NCBI GenBank assembly: GCA_038380435.1
Contig: JAWZYU010000019.1
Location: 19,803,801-19,867,800 of the forward strand
Direction: 5' to 3'
Length of the DNA stretch: 64,000 bases
Source: Ryuthela nishihirai
Lineage: Eukaryota; Arthropoda; Arachnida; Araneae; Heptathelidae
Of the stretch, positions 22,103-33,405 are shown in pieces; the first letter of the stretch is position 1; each line of letters opens with the position of its first letter. The position numbers were made by a program, and so were the translations under genes. The notes below the pieces were generated by a model. The model saw nothing but the letters and a program-made list of their open reading frames with translations, ran no database searches and had not been told where the DNA came from.

Positions 22103-22474
22103 GGGGCGGGGGTGGCTTAGTCGGTAGCGTGCCAGGGTCTTAATCTGTAGTTCCCAGGTTCAAGTCCCAGCTGTGTCAGCGTTGAGATTTATCTCCGCAA
22201 AATTCCCCCGCCCTGCCCACGATCAGTAGGGGACACCGATGGGCTTGGAAAGGCCGCCGTCCGTCGGATGGGACCTTCAGCTGTGGCCCGTGTGCGGGAG
22301 AGCCATACCCTGTGCACGTTAAAGAACACGCTGGATGGCCTTGACGGGAGGCTACCATCTGTCTCCCAACAGCTGTTCCAGTGGGTCCCCTCCCCCAACC
22401 TTCGAGGTCCTTGTGACCTGGCCATTTAGCCCATGGTGTGCAAAAAAGTGCCGCTCAGAGGTAAAACAACCCAA
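22103..22474 (+). mobile_element. SINE-1, full length, nested
   Basis: Inserted into the old copy with the 12-bp TSD cccttcaaggtc (22091-22102, 22475-22486). It has a small deletion in the 3' part of the body (about 22398). Confidence 0.95.
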
Positions 22475-22486
22475 CCCTTCAAGGTC

Positions 22487-22552
22487 ATCCAGCGTATTCT
22501 TTTAACGTATAGACGATATTGTGCAGGAAGCAACGGTTTAACATCTCATCTG
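22487..22552 (-). mobile_element. SINE-1, old, part 2 of 3
   Basis: Middle of the old copy (catccagcgtattctttta to atctcatctg) between two nested young SINEs. Confidence 0.8.
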
Positions 22553-22564
22553 ATGGACGGTGGC

Positions 22565-22953
22565 TTGGGTTGGGTTGTTTTACCTCTGAGCGGCACTTTT
22601 TTGCACACCATGGGCTAAATGGCCAGGTCACATGGACCCCGAAGGCTCAGAGAAGGTTGGGGGAGGGGACCCACTGGAACAGCTGTTGGGAGACAGATGG
22701 TAGCCTCCCGTCAAGGCCATCCAGCGTGTTCTTTAACGTGCACAGGGTATGGCTCTCCCGCACACGGGGCCACGGCTTAACGTCCCATCCGACGGACGGC
22801 GGCCTTTCCAAGCCCATCGGTGTCCCCTACTGACCGTGGGCAGGGCGGGGAATTTTGCGGAGATAAATCTCAACGCTGACCCAGCTGGGACTCGAACCTG
22901 GGAACTACAGATTACGAGCCAGGCGCGCTACCGACTGAGCCACCCCCGCCCCA
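22565..22953 (-). mobile_element. SINE-1, full length, nested
   Basis: A very good consensus-like copy with the 12-bp TSD atggacggtggc (22553-22564, 22954-22965), inserted in the same old SINE-1. Confidence 0.95.
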
Positions 22954-22965
22954 ATGGACGGTGGC

Positions 22966-23035
22966 ATTTGCAAGCCCATCGTTAACCCCCTTCTCATTGA
23001 GAGCAAGGTGGCGAAAAACTCAGAGTGACGTATGT
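22966..23035 (-). mobile_element. SINE-1, old, part 3 of 3
   Basis: Continues with atttgcaagcccatcg and a decayed body. The tRNA head of this old copy is lost. Confidence 0.65.
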
Positions 23036-24354
23036 GTGTTTATAGGAGGATGTCAAGCGACAGGATTAAACTATAAAGGGTAAGAACGCAGCTATTGGAT
23101 TTTTCTTTTTATCATTTATCAGAAATTATACTAGCTGAATAATGTAATATGGTTTTAATTTCCTTTCGTTGGCTATTTAGCCCGGTTTTAAGAGGCAAAA
23201 CGAAACCTTTAGTCAAGAATAAAATAACTCAAGACACTTGATTTTTTAACCAAGACACTGGACTTTGACCTTTTCTAGATAAAAAGAAATACAAAATGTT
23301 TAGAAGCAATAATTTAAAAAAACCTGATTTTTCATCCTATCTCGAAATCATAAAGTGGATACAAGTTATGCTCTATCTGGTATAACGATTAGGACAGAAT
23401 AATTTCCAAACATTTCTTGCAATTGCGAAGAAAATTAAAAACATTAAAAACAGCAGAAAGAAATTAAAATATATAAATTGTTTTTAATTTTAATCTCAAT
23501 CAATTAATCAGTCTTTAGTAATTAAAAATAAGCATAATGTGGCATTTAATTATTTTTTACGTATTCTCTATATTTAATAAATAAATCTCTCATTGTATTT
23601 ATAATTATGTTACCCACAAGCTTTCAGTTTCTACTTAGCATTTACAATATTTATCGTGCCAAACAGCATTAACATTTTGATTTTTTCATAAAAAGATTAT
23701 AATTAATTAGGTGAGATTTTTTTTTTCTTCCAAATTGGGCGGGCTCTTCAATTGTCCAAATGGACGATAAAACAATTACGATAAAGATTACGATAAACGA
23801 GGACAAGTTTCGACCGAGCTTTTGCATCACCTGTCTCCTTTGTGTAAGGAAACACAACTTGCCTTTTATCTCTCTTTAAAAGAATTCAAATAGTTGACTA
23901 GGTTTTTCCACATTCCATGAGATGAAATCAAGACTAATCCCGGTAGCGACATCTCGTGTCAATGTGTCTGCAAGGAGGCAGTGATTGGTCATGAGAAATG
24001 CATTGTTTCTCTGACTAATTCCCCTCTGCCCACCAGGGGCCTCATAAATCCATGGTCCCAAGAGTAAGCATTCTGTGACGGGCGCAATATTTCAGTCATC
24101 CGCGTGTGTATGACTGCATACAAATGGCTTCACTTTCAAGGATTAAATCAGGAACTGTGATCTGGGTGCTTAGAACAAATTCGTGATTAGCATCCTGACA
24201 TTGAAGGTGTGCTTTTTATGATGTAATAGCATTCACGAAGTCTTTCACTCATTCACTTCTCAATCATTCTCTTCTTAACTTTCTCAACCTTTCTTTTTCC
24301 CTCACAAATCTCTGTCTCTCTCTCATTTCGGTCTTAGTCTTTACAATCGTGAGT
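23036..24354. other. Non-repeat AT-rich stretch
   Basis: 1.3 kb without a recognised repeat. The small minus-strand open frames at 23669-24061 have no motif. A pyrimidine-rich run (ctttct and tctctc) is at 24240-24340. Confidence 0.4.
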
Positions 24355-24734
24355 TGTTGTTTTACCTCTGAGCGGCACTTTTTTGCGCACCACGGGCTAA
24401 ATGGCTAGGTCACATGGACCCCGAAGGCTCAGAGAAGGTTGGGGGAGGGGACCCACTGGAACAGCTGTTGGGAGACAGATGATAGCCTCCCGTCAAGGCC
24501 ATCCAGCGTGTTCTTTAACGTGCACAGGGTATGGCTCTCCCGCACACGGGGCCACGGCTTAACGTCCTATCCGACGGACGGCGGCCTTTCCAAGCCCATT
24601 GGTGTCCCCTACTGACCGTGGGCAGGGCGAGGGAATTTTGCGGAGATAAATCTCAACGCTGACCCAGCTGGGACTCGAACTTGGGAACTACAGATTACGA
24701 ACCTGACGCGCTACCGACTGAGCCACCCCCGCCC
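24355..24734 (-). mobile_element. SINE-1, full length
   Basis: A complete, slightly diverged copy. caatcgtga on the left and cagtcgtga on the right may be the TSD. Confidence 0.9.
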
Positions 24735-25261
24735 GTCTCCACAGTCGTGAAATAAAATCGTTTTTCTAAATGATTATTATTTACTTCTTTATTTTACAGC
24801 CATATTAGAAATAGTTCAACGAATCAGTGAAGATGTAAGTCTTCTTTATGATGAAAGGAAAAATAGAGAGGATTTTTTTAAAAGATGAAAAAAGAAAACC
24901 CATAAAGACTTCATGGGCACTTTAAAGATTACTGTTAGAAGGAAAAGTCTTATCTGATTGAGATAATCGGCAATTGTTTACGGAGGAGATATGTTAATAA
25001 AGACAACCGAAGGAGAATAGAAAAAAAAATGCAAATTAATGCTGCTTAAAAAAACTTGTTCTTCAACTAAATTTTGTGATGAATACTAGTGAGATGCGAG
25101 TCGATAACCCTGGTATAATTTATTTTTGCAAATTATTATATTTGACTTCTTGGAAGGTTATTATTGTCTTATTCACTAATGTCAGTATTCAGTAAAAGTG
25201 ATGATCAAAGACTCACCCAGAGAACATTTCCTATAAAATGTAGAGATCACTTATGACTTTA
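24735..25261. other. Non-repeat AT-rich stretch
   Basis: Nothing recognised. Confidence 0.4.
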
Positions 25262-25450
25262 GAGAAGAAGTTGACTCGGTCAGTATCTCTCTACGTAGTT
25301 CATAATCTGTAGTTATCAGGTTCGAGTCCCAACTCAGCGTCTTCGTTGAGCATTTTCATCGATGACTCCAGTTCTCTATGTCGTTCAGAAAGGGGACATC
25401 GTTGAGCTAGGAAAGGCTGTCATCCGTCGGATGGGAGATTAAGCCGTGGC
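25262..25450 (+). mobile_element. SINE-1, old, 5' half
   Basis: Diverged head (gactcggtcagtatctctc; B box ggttcgagtccc) and body up to gccgtggc. Interrupted by a young minus-strand SINE-1. Confidence 0.8.
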
Positions 25451-25464
25451 CCCCGTGTGTAGGA

Positions 25465-25857
25465 TTTGGGTTGGGTTGTTTTACCTCTGAGCGGCACTTT
25501 TTTGCACACCACGGGCTAAATGGCCAGGTCACATGGACCCCGAAGGCTCAGAGAAGGTTGGGGGGGACCCACTGGAATAGCTGTTGGGAGACAGATGGTA
25601 GCCTCCCGTCAAGGCCATCCAGCGTGTTCTTTAACGTGCACAGGGTATGGCTCTCCCGCACACGGGTCCACGGCTTAACGTCCCATCCGACGGACCCTTT
25701 CCGACGGCCTTTCCAAGCCCATCGGTGTTTCCTACTGATCGTGGGCAGGGCGGAGAATTTTTTGTGGTGATAAATCTCAACGCTGACCCAGCTGGGACTC
25801 GAACCTGGGAATTACAGATTACGAGCCTGGCGCGCTACCGACCGAGCCACCCCCGCC
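25465..25857 (-). mobile_element. SINE-1, full length, nested
   Basis: 14-bp TSD ccccgtgtgtagga at 25451-25464 and 25858-25871. It has a short duplication (cgacggac, then ccgacggcc) near 25690-25710. Confidence 0.93.
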
Positions 25858-25871
25858 CCCCGTGTGTAGGA

Positions 25872-26036
25872 AAGCCATTCCCTGTATACGTTAAAGAAGT
25901 CTGTGGATGGCCTTTACAGGAGGCTTTGATCTTTCTCTTAAATATTGTGCAGGGGATCCCGCTACCCAACTCTGAGGTCTTGGTGGGGGTCCTTGTGATC
26001 TGGTCATTTAGTGTCGCTCAGAGGTAAAACAATACA
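25872..26036 (+). mobile_element. SINE-1, old, 3' half
   Basis: Continues the copy that began at 25262 and ends with cgctcagaggtaaaacaata. Confidence 0.8.
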
Positions 26037-26370
26037 CCAATTTAAGACATTATCAAAATAAGATTTCTGGATCATGTATATATATTTAAAACATACCGTA
26101 TTAATAAGTTTTAAAAATGTGTTTCTCTGAAAATTAAAAGGAAGTCAATATTTTTTAAATTTCTGAGATAAATTATCATTTTGAAATTCAGAAATACTGA
26201 AAAATAATCATATTTAATGTTTCTAGTCATAATGTTAGATCCAAATTTAATTTTTAGGAAATGTATTTTAAAATATTGTGTTCTCACAAACTTCGACGTA
26301 AATAAAATATTTAACTTGTATAATGGATACTATAAGGATATCAATTTCATTTACATCTTTTAATATTTTG
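26037..26370. other. Non-repeat AT-rich stretch
   Basis: Nothing recognised. Confidence 0.4.
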
Positions 26371-26624
26371 AAATGGGAAAGGCTCTATTGAATTCTTCAA
26401 CTCTCTCGGGCATTTTAAAAGGCTATTTAGTTCTTTCCCTTCTCAAGTTAAAGAAACTGCTGGATGGTGTTGACGGGACATTGCCAGAAATGACATGGCT
26501 ATTAATTAATGTCGTTAATGGGTCACCTTCTCCTATCTATTTTCGAGTCATTGGTGGTCTTTTGATCTGTCCTTTTAGCACATTGTATCGAAAAATATGT
26601 GCTGTTCAGAGGTAAAACAACCTA
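26371..26624 (+). mobile_element. SINE-1, ancient 3' part
   Basis: Low identity but collinear blocks: gggaaaggct, aaagaaactgctggatgg, gacgggac and the tail gttcagaggtaaaacaacc. Confidence 0.7.
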
Positions 26625-26635
26625 TGTTCTGATGA

Positions 26636-26870
26636 TAATAATATTATCATATTAATATAAAATATATAATAAAAAATATATAAAATAATATAATATATTA
26701 TATATATATATATAATATATATTATATTATTATATATATAATATATATTATATTATTATATATTTTATATAATAATATAATATATATTATTATATATATT
26801 ATATTATTATATATATTATATTTTATAATATATTTATATATAATATAAAATATATAATCTGACTTAATAT
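26636..26870. repeat. AT-only satellite-like palindromic tract
   Basis: About 230 bp made almost only of A and T, built from tatata and attata words, with many internal inverted repeats. Confidence 0.9.
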
Positions 26871-28421
26871 AAAATTAATTATATCGATTAAAAAGATAAA
26901 TATATATAAATTCAGTGTTATATTTAAATTTAGTTTCTATAAAAACTTCAACGTTTATTTTCCACAAATAAATTTGCATTTTCTGGTTTAGTTTCTTTTT
27001 ATGTACTAATATATTTACATTTTTTTTCTTAGTAATGTTTTCATAAATTTGACTTTTGTAACTGAACACTTATCCCTAAACACATAAACTTATTCTACTT
27101 GAAAAATTCTTCATTGAAAATCAAATGCTTTTTTTTCTTTAATTCTAATTTTTGAGTTTATTACCGAATATGAATGGTTTAATTCCTTGATTTCGAAATT
27201 GCTAGGAAATTACTTATACGTATTTATTGTACATTTTTAAAAAGGAGATTATTTTACAGAATTCAGAGAGTGAGAAAAAAAAATAGAAAAAAATCCTTTG
27301 TGACGAAGCATTTTCTGATATTCTCCCCTAATCTTAATTTTAGAGTTTTATACAAGTTTTCAAAAGTCGCAAAATTCGATAATAAAAATCCAGTTTAAAA
27401 GGAACGTGATAAATTGTAATAAGTCTGAATGAGGGGGAAAATATTATAATCAGTCATGCGCTACAAAAAAAAAACGCATTGATTACCAAAAAACTTTTGT
27501 GAGTATTTGGGGGAGGGGCGACATTTTTCACGCTTTTGAAAGTATCGGTGTTGTCAGTTTCTTTCAGCTCTTCCTTAAGGTCTCGGTGACCTCACCTGTT
27601 TGCATCACGGCCAGGTGACCCGAGGTCAAGGGGACGGCCTTCTGAAGGTCGACGAAGAGGGAAAATGGATGATGGGAAGAAGAGGAGGAGGAAAGGTATG
27701 AAAGTCGGTAAAGATGGCGTTGATGAATCGGCTTCTTGGTGCCCCTTGGAGAGGAAGTGCTAATTGATGGAAATGGTCAGAGACTCGGGGAAAATTGCGT
27801 CTCTGGGGTGCGAAGGTAATTTGAATGCCTCCAGATGCTCAGTGCAGAGGAAGGAATTGGTAGGAGACGAAGAACTTCTGTAAGAAGTAATGATTCATGC
27901 ATTTGAACATGATGTTTTCGTGTTTTTTGCTGGTGATGAATAGAGTCTCCCCCCCCCCCCCAACCTTTTTTCAATTCAATTTCAGCGGTTTAAAATGACT
28001 AATAGATTGTTTCAGTCGGCTTCAACGCAAAGAACATGTTGCTTGATTCCGACTGCAGCATCGACATTGCCAGCAGGCTTCAGTTGGCCTTAGGGAACTA
28101 GGTGTACGTGTTTTCTGGTATTTTTTAGCTAGTATGCTTGCCCATACTTTCCAAGGGGAAAAGTATGGTTATATAGATATATCATTATAGACATACATAT
28201 CATTATAGACTCCATACAGATTCCTCTTTTCGATGCGTAATGTATTTTAGTTTTGCTGAAGTCTTGCCGCTTTGAAATTTCTTCTTTTCGAAGATTTCCA
28301 AGGAGGTGATCCTGTCTCATATCTATAATAAATAGATCAATTGAATAAAAGCGACCTGGACTCCTATTGGTGCATCGAGGAATTTGAAAAGGGCAAAAAT
28401 AAAGGAAGTGCATTGTTTAAG
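26871..28421. other. Repeat-poor stretch
   Basis: AT-rich to 27500, then of mixed composition. The part at about 27560-27760 is GC-richer, with gaggtcaagggga and a purine run agaagaggaggagga. A 12-base C run lies at 27950. No gene is recognised. Confidence 0.4.
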
Positions 28422-28591
28422 CAATGGTTCTCAAACTTTTATGCTTCACGTAGCCCCTGGAAATGTGTATGTAACTGGCGTACCCCTTGTATAGATAGAT
28501 AAAACCATAGTTATAGTATAACAATGAGAATAAAGTAAAACAAATATATACTGTATATACGACTTTTGAGCTCTCACGGCGTACTCCCAAA
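28422..28591 (-). mobile_element. hAT-type MITE end
   Basis: Starts caatggttctcaaac and matches the reverse complement of about 49258-49437, the terminal part of the complete MITE at 49047-49437. It runs into ttttaccgcg, which in the complete copy lies next to the other end. Confidence 0.75.
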
Positions 28592-28603
28592 TATTTTACC
28601 GCG

Positions 28604-28753
28604 TCCCGGGTAAGGCATGGATGTATGTGTCATTTTTCTGCTGAGGTCCTGCCATCCTCACAGACCTTCTACTATGGCATATAAACTGACAAACTCCCGT
28701 CAGACCTCTGTGGCAAGCAGCTGCTTGAGGGGGTATTTATTTTTTTTTTACAG
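28604..28753 (+). mobile_element. SINE-2, 5'-truncated
   Basis: Starts at tcccgggtaaggcatgg. TSD tattttaccgcg (12 bp) at 28592-28603 and 28754-28765. A third tattttaccgcg follows at 28771-28782. Confidence 0.9.
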
Positions 28754-28782
28754 TATTTTACCGCGTACAATATTTTACCGCG

Positions 28783-29199
28783 TTTCAGCCAACTTGCAGT
28801 AAATGGAGCAATTGAGGACGGGGGATTCTTCAAGCTCCGCTTGTGTTACAGATCTCCTCTATGCCTAGATCACTCATCTAGTATTATACTGACAAGCCTC
28901 CTGTCAAACCTTTGTAGCAAACAGCTGCTTGAGAGATAATTTATTTTTTATCCATATTAATCTAAAGGTAATAAGAGTAAGTATGTTATTAAATATTTGC
29001 TTTTTTAAAAAGCCTGTTTAATACAAAATGCTGACTCATAATTATAGTGGAGAACCTAAAGCTCCGTTTATGATTCCCGTGATCGCTCTGCTCTTGATTC
29101 CCATGATCGCTCTGCTCACGATTCCCATGAGCAGAGCGATCACGGACGACTGTGGACGCCATAGGTCACGGGCGACTGAAGTGGTGAATGTGTAACTTT
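28783..29199. repeat. Foldback element, left arm
   Basis: About 415 bp that is the near-complete inverted copy of 29672-30043, with scattered single-base differences and one extra local duplication (gatcgctctgctc, twice in this arm). The arm includes a SINE-2 tail segment at about 28890-28945, so a SINE was present before the inverted duplication formed. Confidence 0.9.
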
Positions 29200-29671
29200 C
29201 GCCACTACAATTTAAGGGCAATCCGCTAAACTAGGGGTTCTCAACGTTACATATTCAGTTATATCAGTTACATATTCGCCACTACAATTTAAGGGCAATC
29301 CGCTAAACTAGGGGTTCTCAACGTTACATATTCAGTTATATCAGTTACATATTCGCCACTACAATTTAAGGGCAATCCGCTAAACTAGGGGTTCTCAACG
29401 TTACATATTCAGTTATATCAGTTACATATTCGCCACTACAATTTAAGGGCAATCCGCTAAACTAGGGGTTCTCAACGTTACATATTCAGTTATATCAGTT
29501 ACATATTCGCCACTACAATTTAAGGGCAATCCGCTAAACTAGGGGTTCTCAACGTTACATATTCAGTTATATCAGTTACATATTCGCCACTACAATTTAA
29601 GGGCAATCCGCTAAACTAGGGGTTCTCAACGTTACATATTCAGTTATATCAGTTACATATTCGCCACTACA
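29200..29671. repeat. Six 77-bp tandem units in foldback centre
   Basis: Six copies that look identical start at 29200, 29277, 29354, 29431, 29508 and 29585, plus the first 10 bases of a seventh. Each unit contains aggggttctcaacgtt, which resembles the hAT-MITE terminal motif, and two gttacatatt words. Confidence 0.95.
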
Positions 29672-30043
29672 GTCGCCCGTGACCTAAGGCGTCCACAGTC
29701 ATCCGTGATCGCTCTGCTCATGGGAATCATGAGCAGAGCGATCACGGGAATCATAAACGGAGCCTTAGGTTCTCCTCTATAATTATGAGTCAGCATTTTC
29801 TATTAAAAAGGCTTTTTAAAAAAGCAAATATTTAATAACATATTTACTCTTATTGCCTTTAGCATTAATATAGATAAAAAATAAATTATCTCTCAAGCAG
29901 CTGTTTGCTACAAAGGTTTCACAGGAGGCTTGTCAGTATAATACTAGATGAGCGATCTAGGCATAGAGGAGATCTGTAACACAAGCGGAGTTTGAAGAAT
30001 CCCCCGTTCTCAACTGCTCCATTTAACTGGAAGTTGGCTGAAA
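29672..30043. repeat. Foldback element, right arm
   Basis: Inverted copy of the left arm; it ends gttggctgaaa, mirroring tttcagccaac at 28785. It contains its own hairpin, with ctgctcatg and catgagcag at about 29714-29735. Confidence 0.9.
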
Positions 30044-30063
30044 ATTAAAGGTTGAGATCCGTG
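30044..30063 (-). mobile_element. Possible opposite hAT-type end
   Basis: The motif aaaggttgagatccgtg resembles the MITE terminus aaggttgagaaccactg at 49421-49437. No 8-bp TSD shared with 28414-28421 is visible. Confidence 0.4.
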
Positions 30064-30285
30064 TGCACGGATGGATAAGACCACTTTCAATTTATTTTCG
30101 TTATAAACTTTCTCATTTTCCAACTTAAAATAATTATTTGCATTTTTTTTATAATAATTATTTGCATTTGCCTTTTAGCGAAAGTAATAAAACTGCAAAA
30201 GTAGTACAAGGGAGGTGAATTCAAAAACTGGGAAACCAGAAATTTTCCAGCATCCACCTGAAACATATCTGCGAAACAGTCCTCT

Positions 30286-30662
30286 CGTTGTGTTGTTTTA
30301 CATCTGAGTGGTATTTGTTTGCACACAATGAGCTAAATCGCCAGGTCATAAGAACCCTTAAAGTTCAGACATGGTTGGCACTCACTAGACTGCTGTTAGG
30401 AGACAATGGTAGCCTCCCATCAAAACCATCCAGCGTGTTCTTTAACATGCACAGGGTATGACTCTCTCGTACATGTGACCATGGCTGTACGTCCCATCCG
30501 ATGGAAGGTATCCTTTCCAAGCCCATCAGTGTCCTCTACTGAATGAAGGCAGGTTGAGAGTTTTCAGGAGATAAATCTCAATGCTGGTCAAGGCAGGACT
30601 CGAACCTGGGAATTACAGATTAAGAGCCTGAAGTGTTACCGATTGCATTGCACCCGCCCTCT
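30286..30662 (-). mobile_element. SINE-1, old copy
   Basis: Complete in layout but heavily substituted, with head complement gattaagagcctgaagtg and tail complement gttgttttacatctgagtgg. Confidence 0.85.
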
Positions 30663-30739
30663 CTTATTGGGAAATAAGTGGGTGCGAACTATTCCTAGAT
30701 TCCTCCCTTAAGAAAGGGGAAGACTACATGCGTTTCAGG

Positions 30740-31130
30740 GGCGGGGGTGGCTCAGTCGGTAGCGCGCCAGGCTCGTAATCTGTAGTTCCCAGGTTCGAGT
30801 CCCAGCTGGGTCAGCGTTGAGATTTATCTCCACAAAATTCCCCGCCCTGCCCACGGTCAGTAGGGGACACCGATGGGCTTGGAAAGGCCGCCGTCCGTCG
30901 GATGGGACGTTAAGCCGTGGCCCCGTGTGCGGGAGATCCATACCTTGTGCACGTTAAAGAACACGCTGCATGGCCTTGACGGGAGGCTACCATCTGTCTC
31001 CCAACAGCTGTTCCAGTGGGTCCCCTCCCCCAACCTTCTCTGAGCCTTCGGGGTCCATATGACCTGGCCATTTAGCCCATGGTGTGCAAAAAAGTGCCGC
31101 TCAGAGGTAAAACAACCCAACCCAACAACC
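30740..31130 (+). mobile_element. SINE-1, full length
   Basis: A young copy with an extended tail (acaacccaacccaacaaccc). gcgtttc occurs on both sides (30730 and 31137) as a possible short TSD. Confidence 0.92.
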
Positions 31131-32035
31131 CAACAAGCGTTTCCCAGAAAAGTTTTTTCTGCAATTTGGACTTCGGTTATGTTTCCAATGAAGTTATTTC
31201 CTACTTGAGTGACACCAGAAGCAAATTTGAATGGCGTGCAATTGGATTACTTTGAACCGATTCCATTATGAATCACTGGCTTAATGCTGGAGTAGGAAAT
31301 GTTTCTATTAACTGTCTTAATTAATAGATATTATGTGATGCTAAGAAGGTAAGGAGGATAATTAAGCACTTTAAATGACATAATGGAAATATATATGTTT
31401 ATATTTTTTGCATTTATTATTTGCACAAATTTAATTTGCATTGCCATTTAGATGACTGAATATTAAAGGATTTAGAGTAGATTTGCTTGTAGTTGAACTA
31501 TAAATAAGTATTATTTCAAAAACTAATCATTATATAGACAGGTTTATCGGTTTTTATGTAGAGAACGGGATATTGCGGAGGATAGGTTAAATTGTTGCTT
31601 CCCGTCCTCCATGAGGAGTAAGAATTTCCAAAATCTCAAGTTCTGAACACATTTATACAAAATGATATAACATATGAAACACCGGGGTCTTAAGGAGTGG
31701 AAGTACTTTAATTGTAGCGGGTAATAGCATAGAATTTATAAAAAGTGTCCGGGATCTGAGACAGGGATGCCCGACGTTTGTTTGGATGTCCGGATTCCTT
31801 TTTTTTTTGAAAACGGATTTGTACAGTAACTTTTGAAAAGTGATTTGACATGGAAAGATTTCTAAAATATTTATATCTGAAAACTGGAACGGTTTGCTGT
31901 ACTTTTTTTCACGTAATTATATGTTTATAAATTAATTTAAAAAGCTCCTTTCATAATCTGCTAGCTTCTCTCAGTTTCTGCTAGTTTTAACTTAATTTGT
32001 AGCCCGGTTACAAGCAAAGAATTGTGGCTCTGGCT
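31131..32035. other. Non-repeat AT-rich stretch
   Basis: No gene or element is recognised. Confidence 0.4.
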
Positions 32036-32300
32036 ACTATTTGTGGATAGAATGGAGAAGAGTCGATTATCCATCCCGTTCTTTTGACCTAATACCACTA
32101 GATTTTTTACTTATAAGGTACTCTAAAGAACACTACACAAGCTAGTGAAGCAGCATCTCTCAGGAGTTGAGACGTCATATGGAAACTTATCCTGATAATC
32201 CACCAACAACATGATTGAATCTGTGTCAGTTCGTTGGATCATTGGCGACGACGCATTGTGACTGATGATGAGCATTTTGAGCATTTAAATACTGTAAGGT
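32036..32300 (+). pseudogene. DDE transposase C-terminal remnant
   Basis: One frame reads SFDLIPLDFLLIRYSKEHYT, which resembles the SPDLTPLDFFLWGYLK block of Tc1/mariner-superfamily transposases where the third acidic residue lies. Downstream DDEHFEHL resembles the usual C-terminus of the same proteins. Frames shift between the two blocks and nothing upstream is recognisable, so this is a decayed 3' fragment. Confidence 0.55.
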
Positions 32301-32439
32301 AAAGGTCACAGCAAAAAATAACCGTCTATTATATTTTGCAAGCTCAGAAAAAGGTGAATTAAGTGTGAATGCATTTTATTGGGGACACTATATAGATGCG
32401 AGTATATATATATATATTCGCGCGCAACTTGGTGGGGTG

Positions 32440-32802
32440 GTGGCGATGGTGGGGGGCTCAGTCGGTAACGCGACAGGCTCGTAACCCCGAGTCCCAGCTG
32501 GGTCAGCGTTGAGATTTATCTCCGAAAAACTCCCCGCCCTGCCCACGGTCTGTAGGGGTCATCGATGGGCTTGGAAAGGCTGCTGTCCGTCGGATGGGAC
32601 GTTAACCGTGTGAGGGAGAGTCCTACCCTGTGCACGCTAAAGAACACGTTGGATGGCATTAACGGAAAGCTACCATCTGGTTCCCAACAGCTGTCCAGTG
32701 GGTCTGCTTCCCCCAGTCTGAGTCCTCGAGGTTTTTGTGACCTGCCATTTAGCTCATTGTGTTTGCAAAAAAGTGCCGCTCAGAGGTAATACAACCCAAC
32801 TT
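32440..32802 (+). mobile_element. SINE-1, old copy
   Basis: Head ggctcagtcggtaacgcgac with a deletion before the B box, then the body and tail with many changes. It follows a tatata run at 32403-32416. Confidence 0.88.
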
Positions 32803-32902
32803 TCCTTTCTACTGTTGTTCCAACTACATCACTAAGTCGAAAAGAGCATCCTATTTATTTAGTACACTTCTCAATAAAAGAGTGAATAAAACACTTCTCA
32901 AT

Positions 32903-32929
32903 CAAAGTGCCCCTCTGAGGGGCACTTTG
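32903..32929. repeat. GC-rich 13-bp hairpin
   Basis: caaagtgcccctc and its complement are separated by one base. No poly-T or gene context supports a terminator. Confidence 0.8.
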
Positions 32930-32954
32930 TCTTATTAAGCTAAAACCGTGTTGT

Positions 32955-32996
32955 TATAGCAAAGTCATCATTATATTAATTAACTTTCCCGGTATG
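32955..32996 (-). pseudogene. LINE-A copy 2, RT fragment
   Basis: On the minus strand it encodes part of YGIPGKLINIM, the same RT block as at 16200-16245. It joins 33406 after removal of the SINE-1. Confidence 0.85.
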
Positions 32997-33008
32997 CCAT
33001 ACGATCTC

Positions 33009-33393
33009 TTGGGGCGGGGGTGGCTCAGTCGGTAGCGCGCCAGGCTCGTAATCTGTAGTTCCCAGGTTCGAGTCCCAGCTGGGTCAGCGTTGAGATTTAT
33101 TTCCGCAAAATTCCCCGTCCTGCCCACGGTCAGTAGGGGACACCGATGGGCTTGGAAAGGCCGCCGTCCGTCGGATGGGACGTTAAGCCGTGGCCCCGTG
33201 TGCGGGAGAGCCATACCCTGTGCACGTTAAAGAACACGCTGGATGGCCTTGACGGGAGGCTACCATCTGTCTCCCAACAGCTGTTCCAGTGGGTCCCCTC
33301 CCCAACCTTCTCTGAGCCTTCGGGGTCCTTGTGACCTGGCCATTTAGCCCATGGTGTGCAAAAAAGTGCCGCTCAGAGGTAAAACAACCCAAC
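33009..33393 (+). mobile_element. SINE-1, full length, inside LINE-A
   Basis: TSD ccatacgatctc (12 bp) at 32997-33008 and 33394-33405. It is antisense to LINE-A, and its target abuts the site hit in LINE-A copy 1. Confidence 0.95.
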
Positions 33394-33405
33394 CCATACG
33401 ATCTC

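Noticed and set aside
29200..29671. CRISPR-like or rDNA-spacer repeats
   Set aside because: Six identical head-to-tail 77-bp units without spacers, inside an inverted repeat; no rRNA sequence nearby.
28422..30063. Intact hAT transposon
   Set aside because: The ends are hAT-like, but I see no matching 8-bp TSD and no transposase, so only the ends are annotated as hAT-type.
32903..32929. Rho-independent terminator
   Set aside because: A GC-rich hairpin is present but there is no U run or upstream gene, and the setting is eukaryotic.
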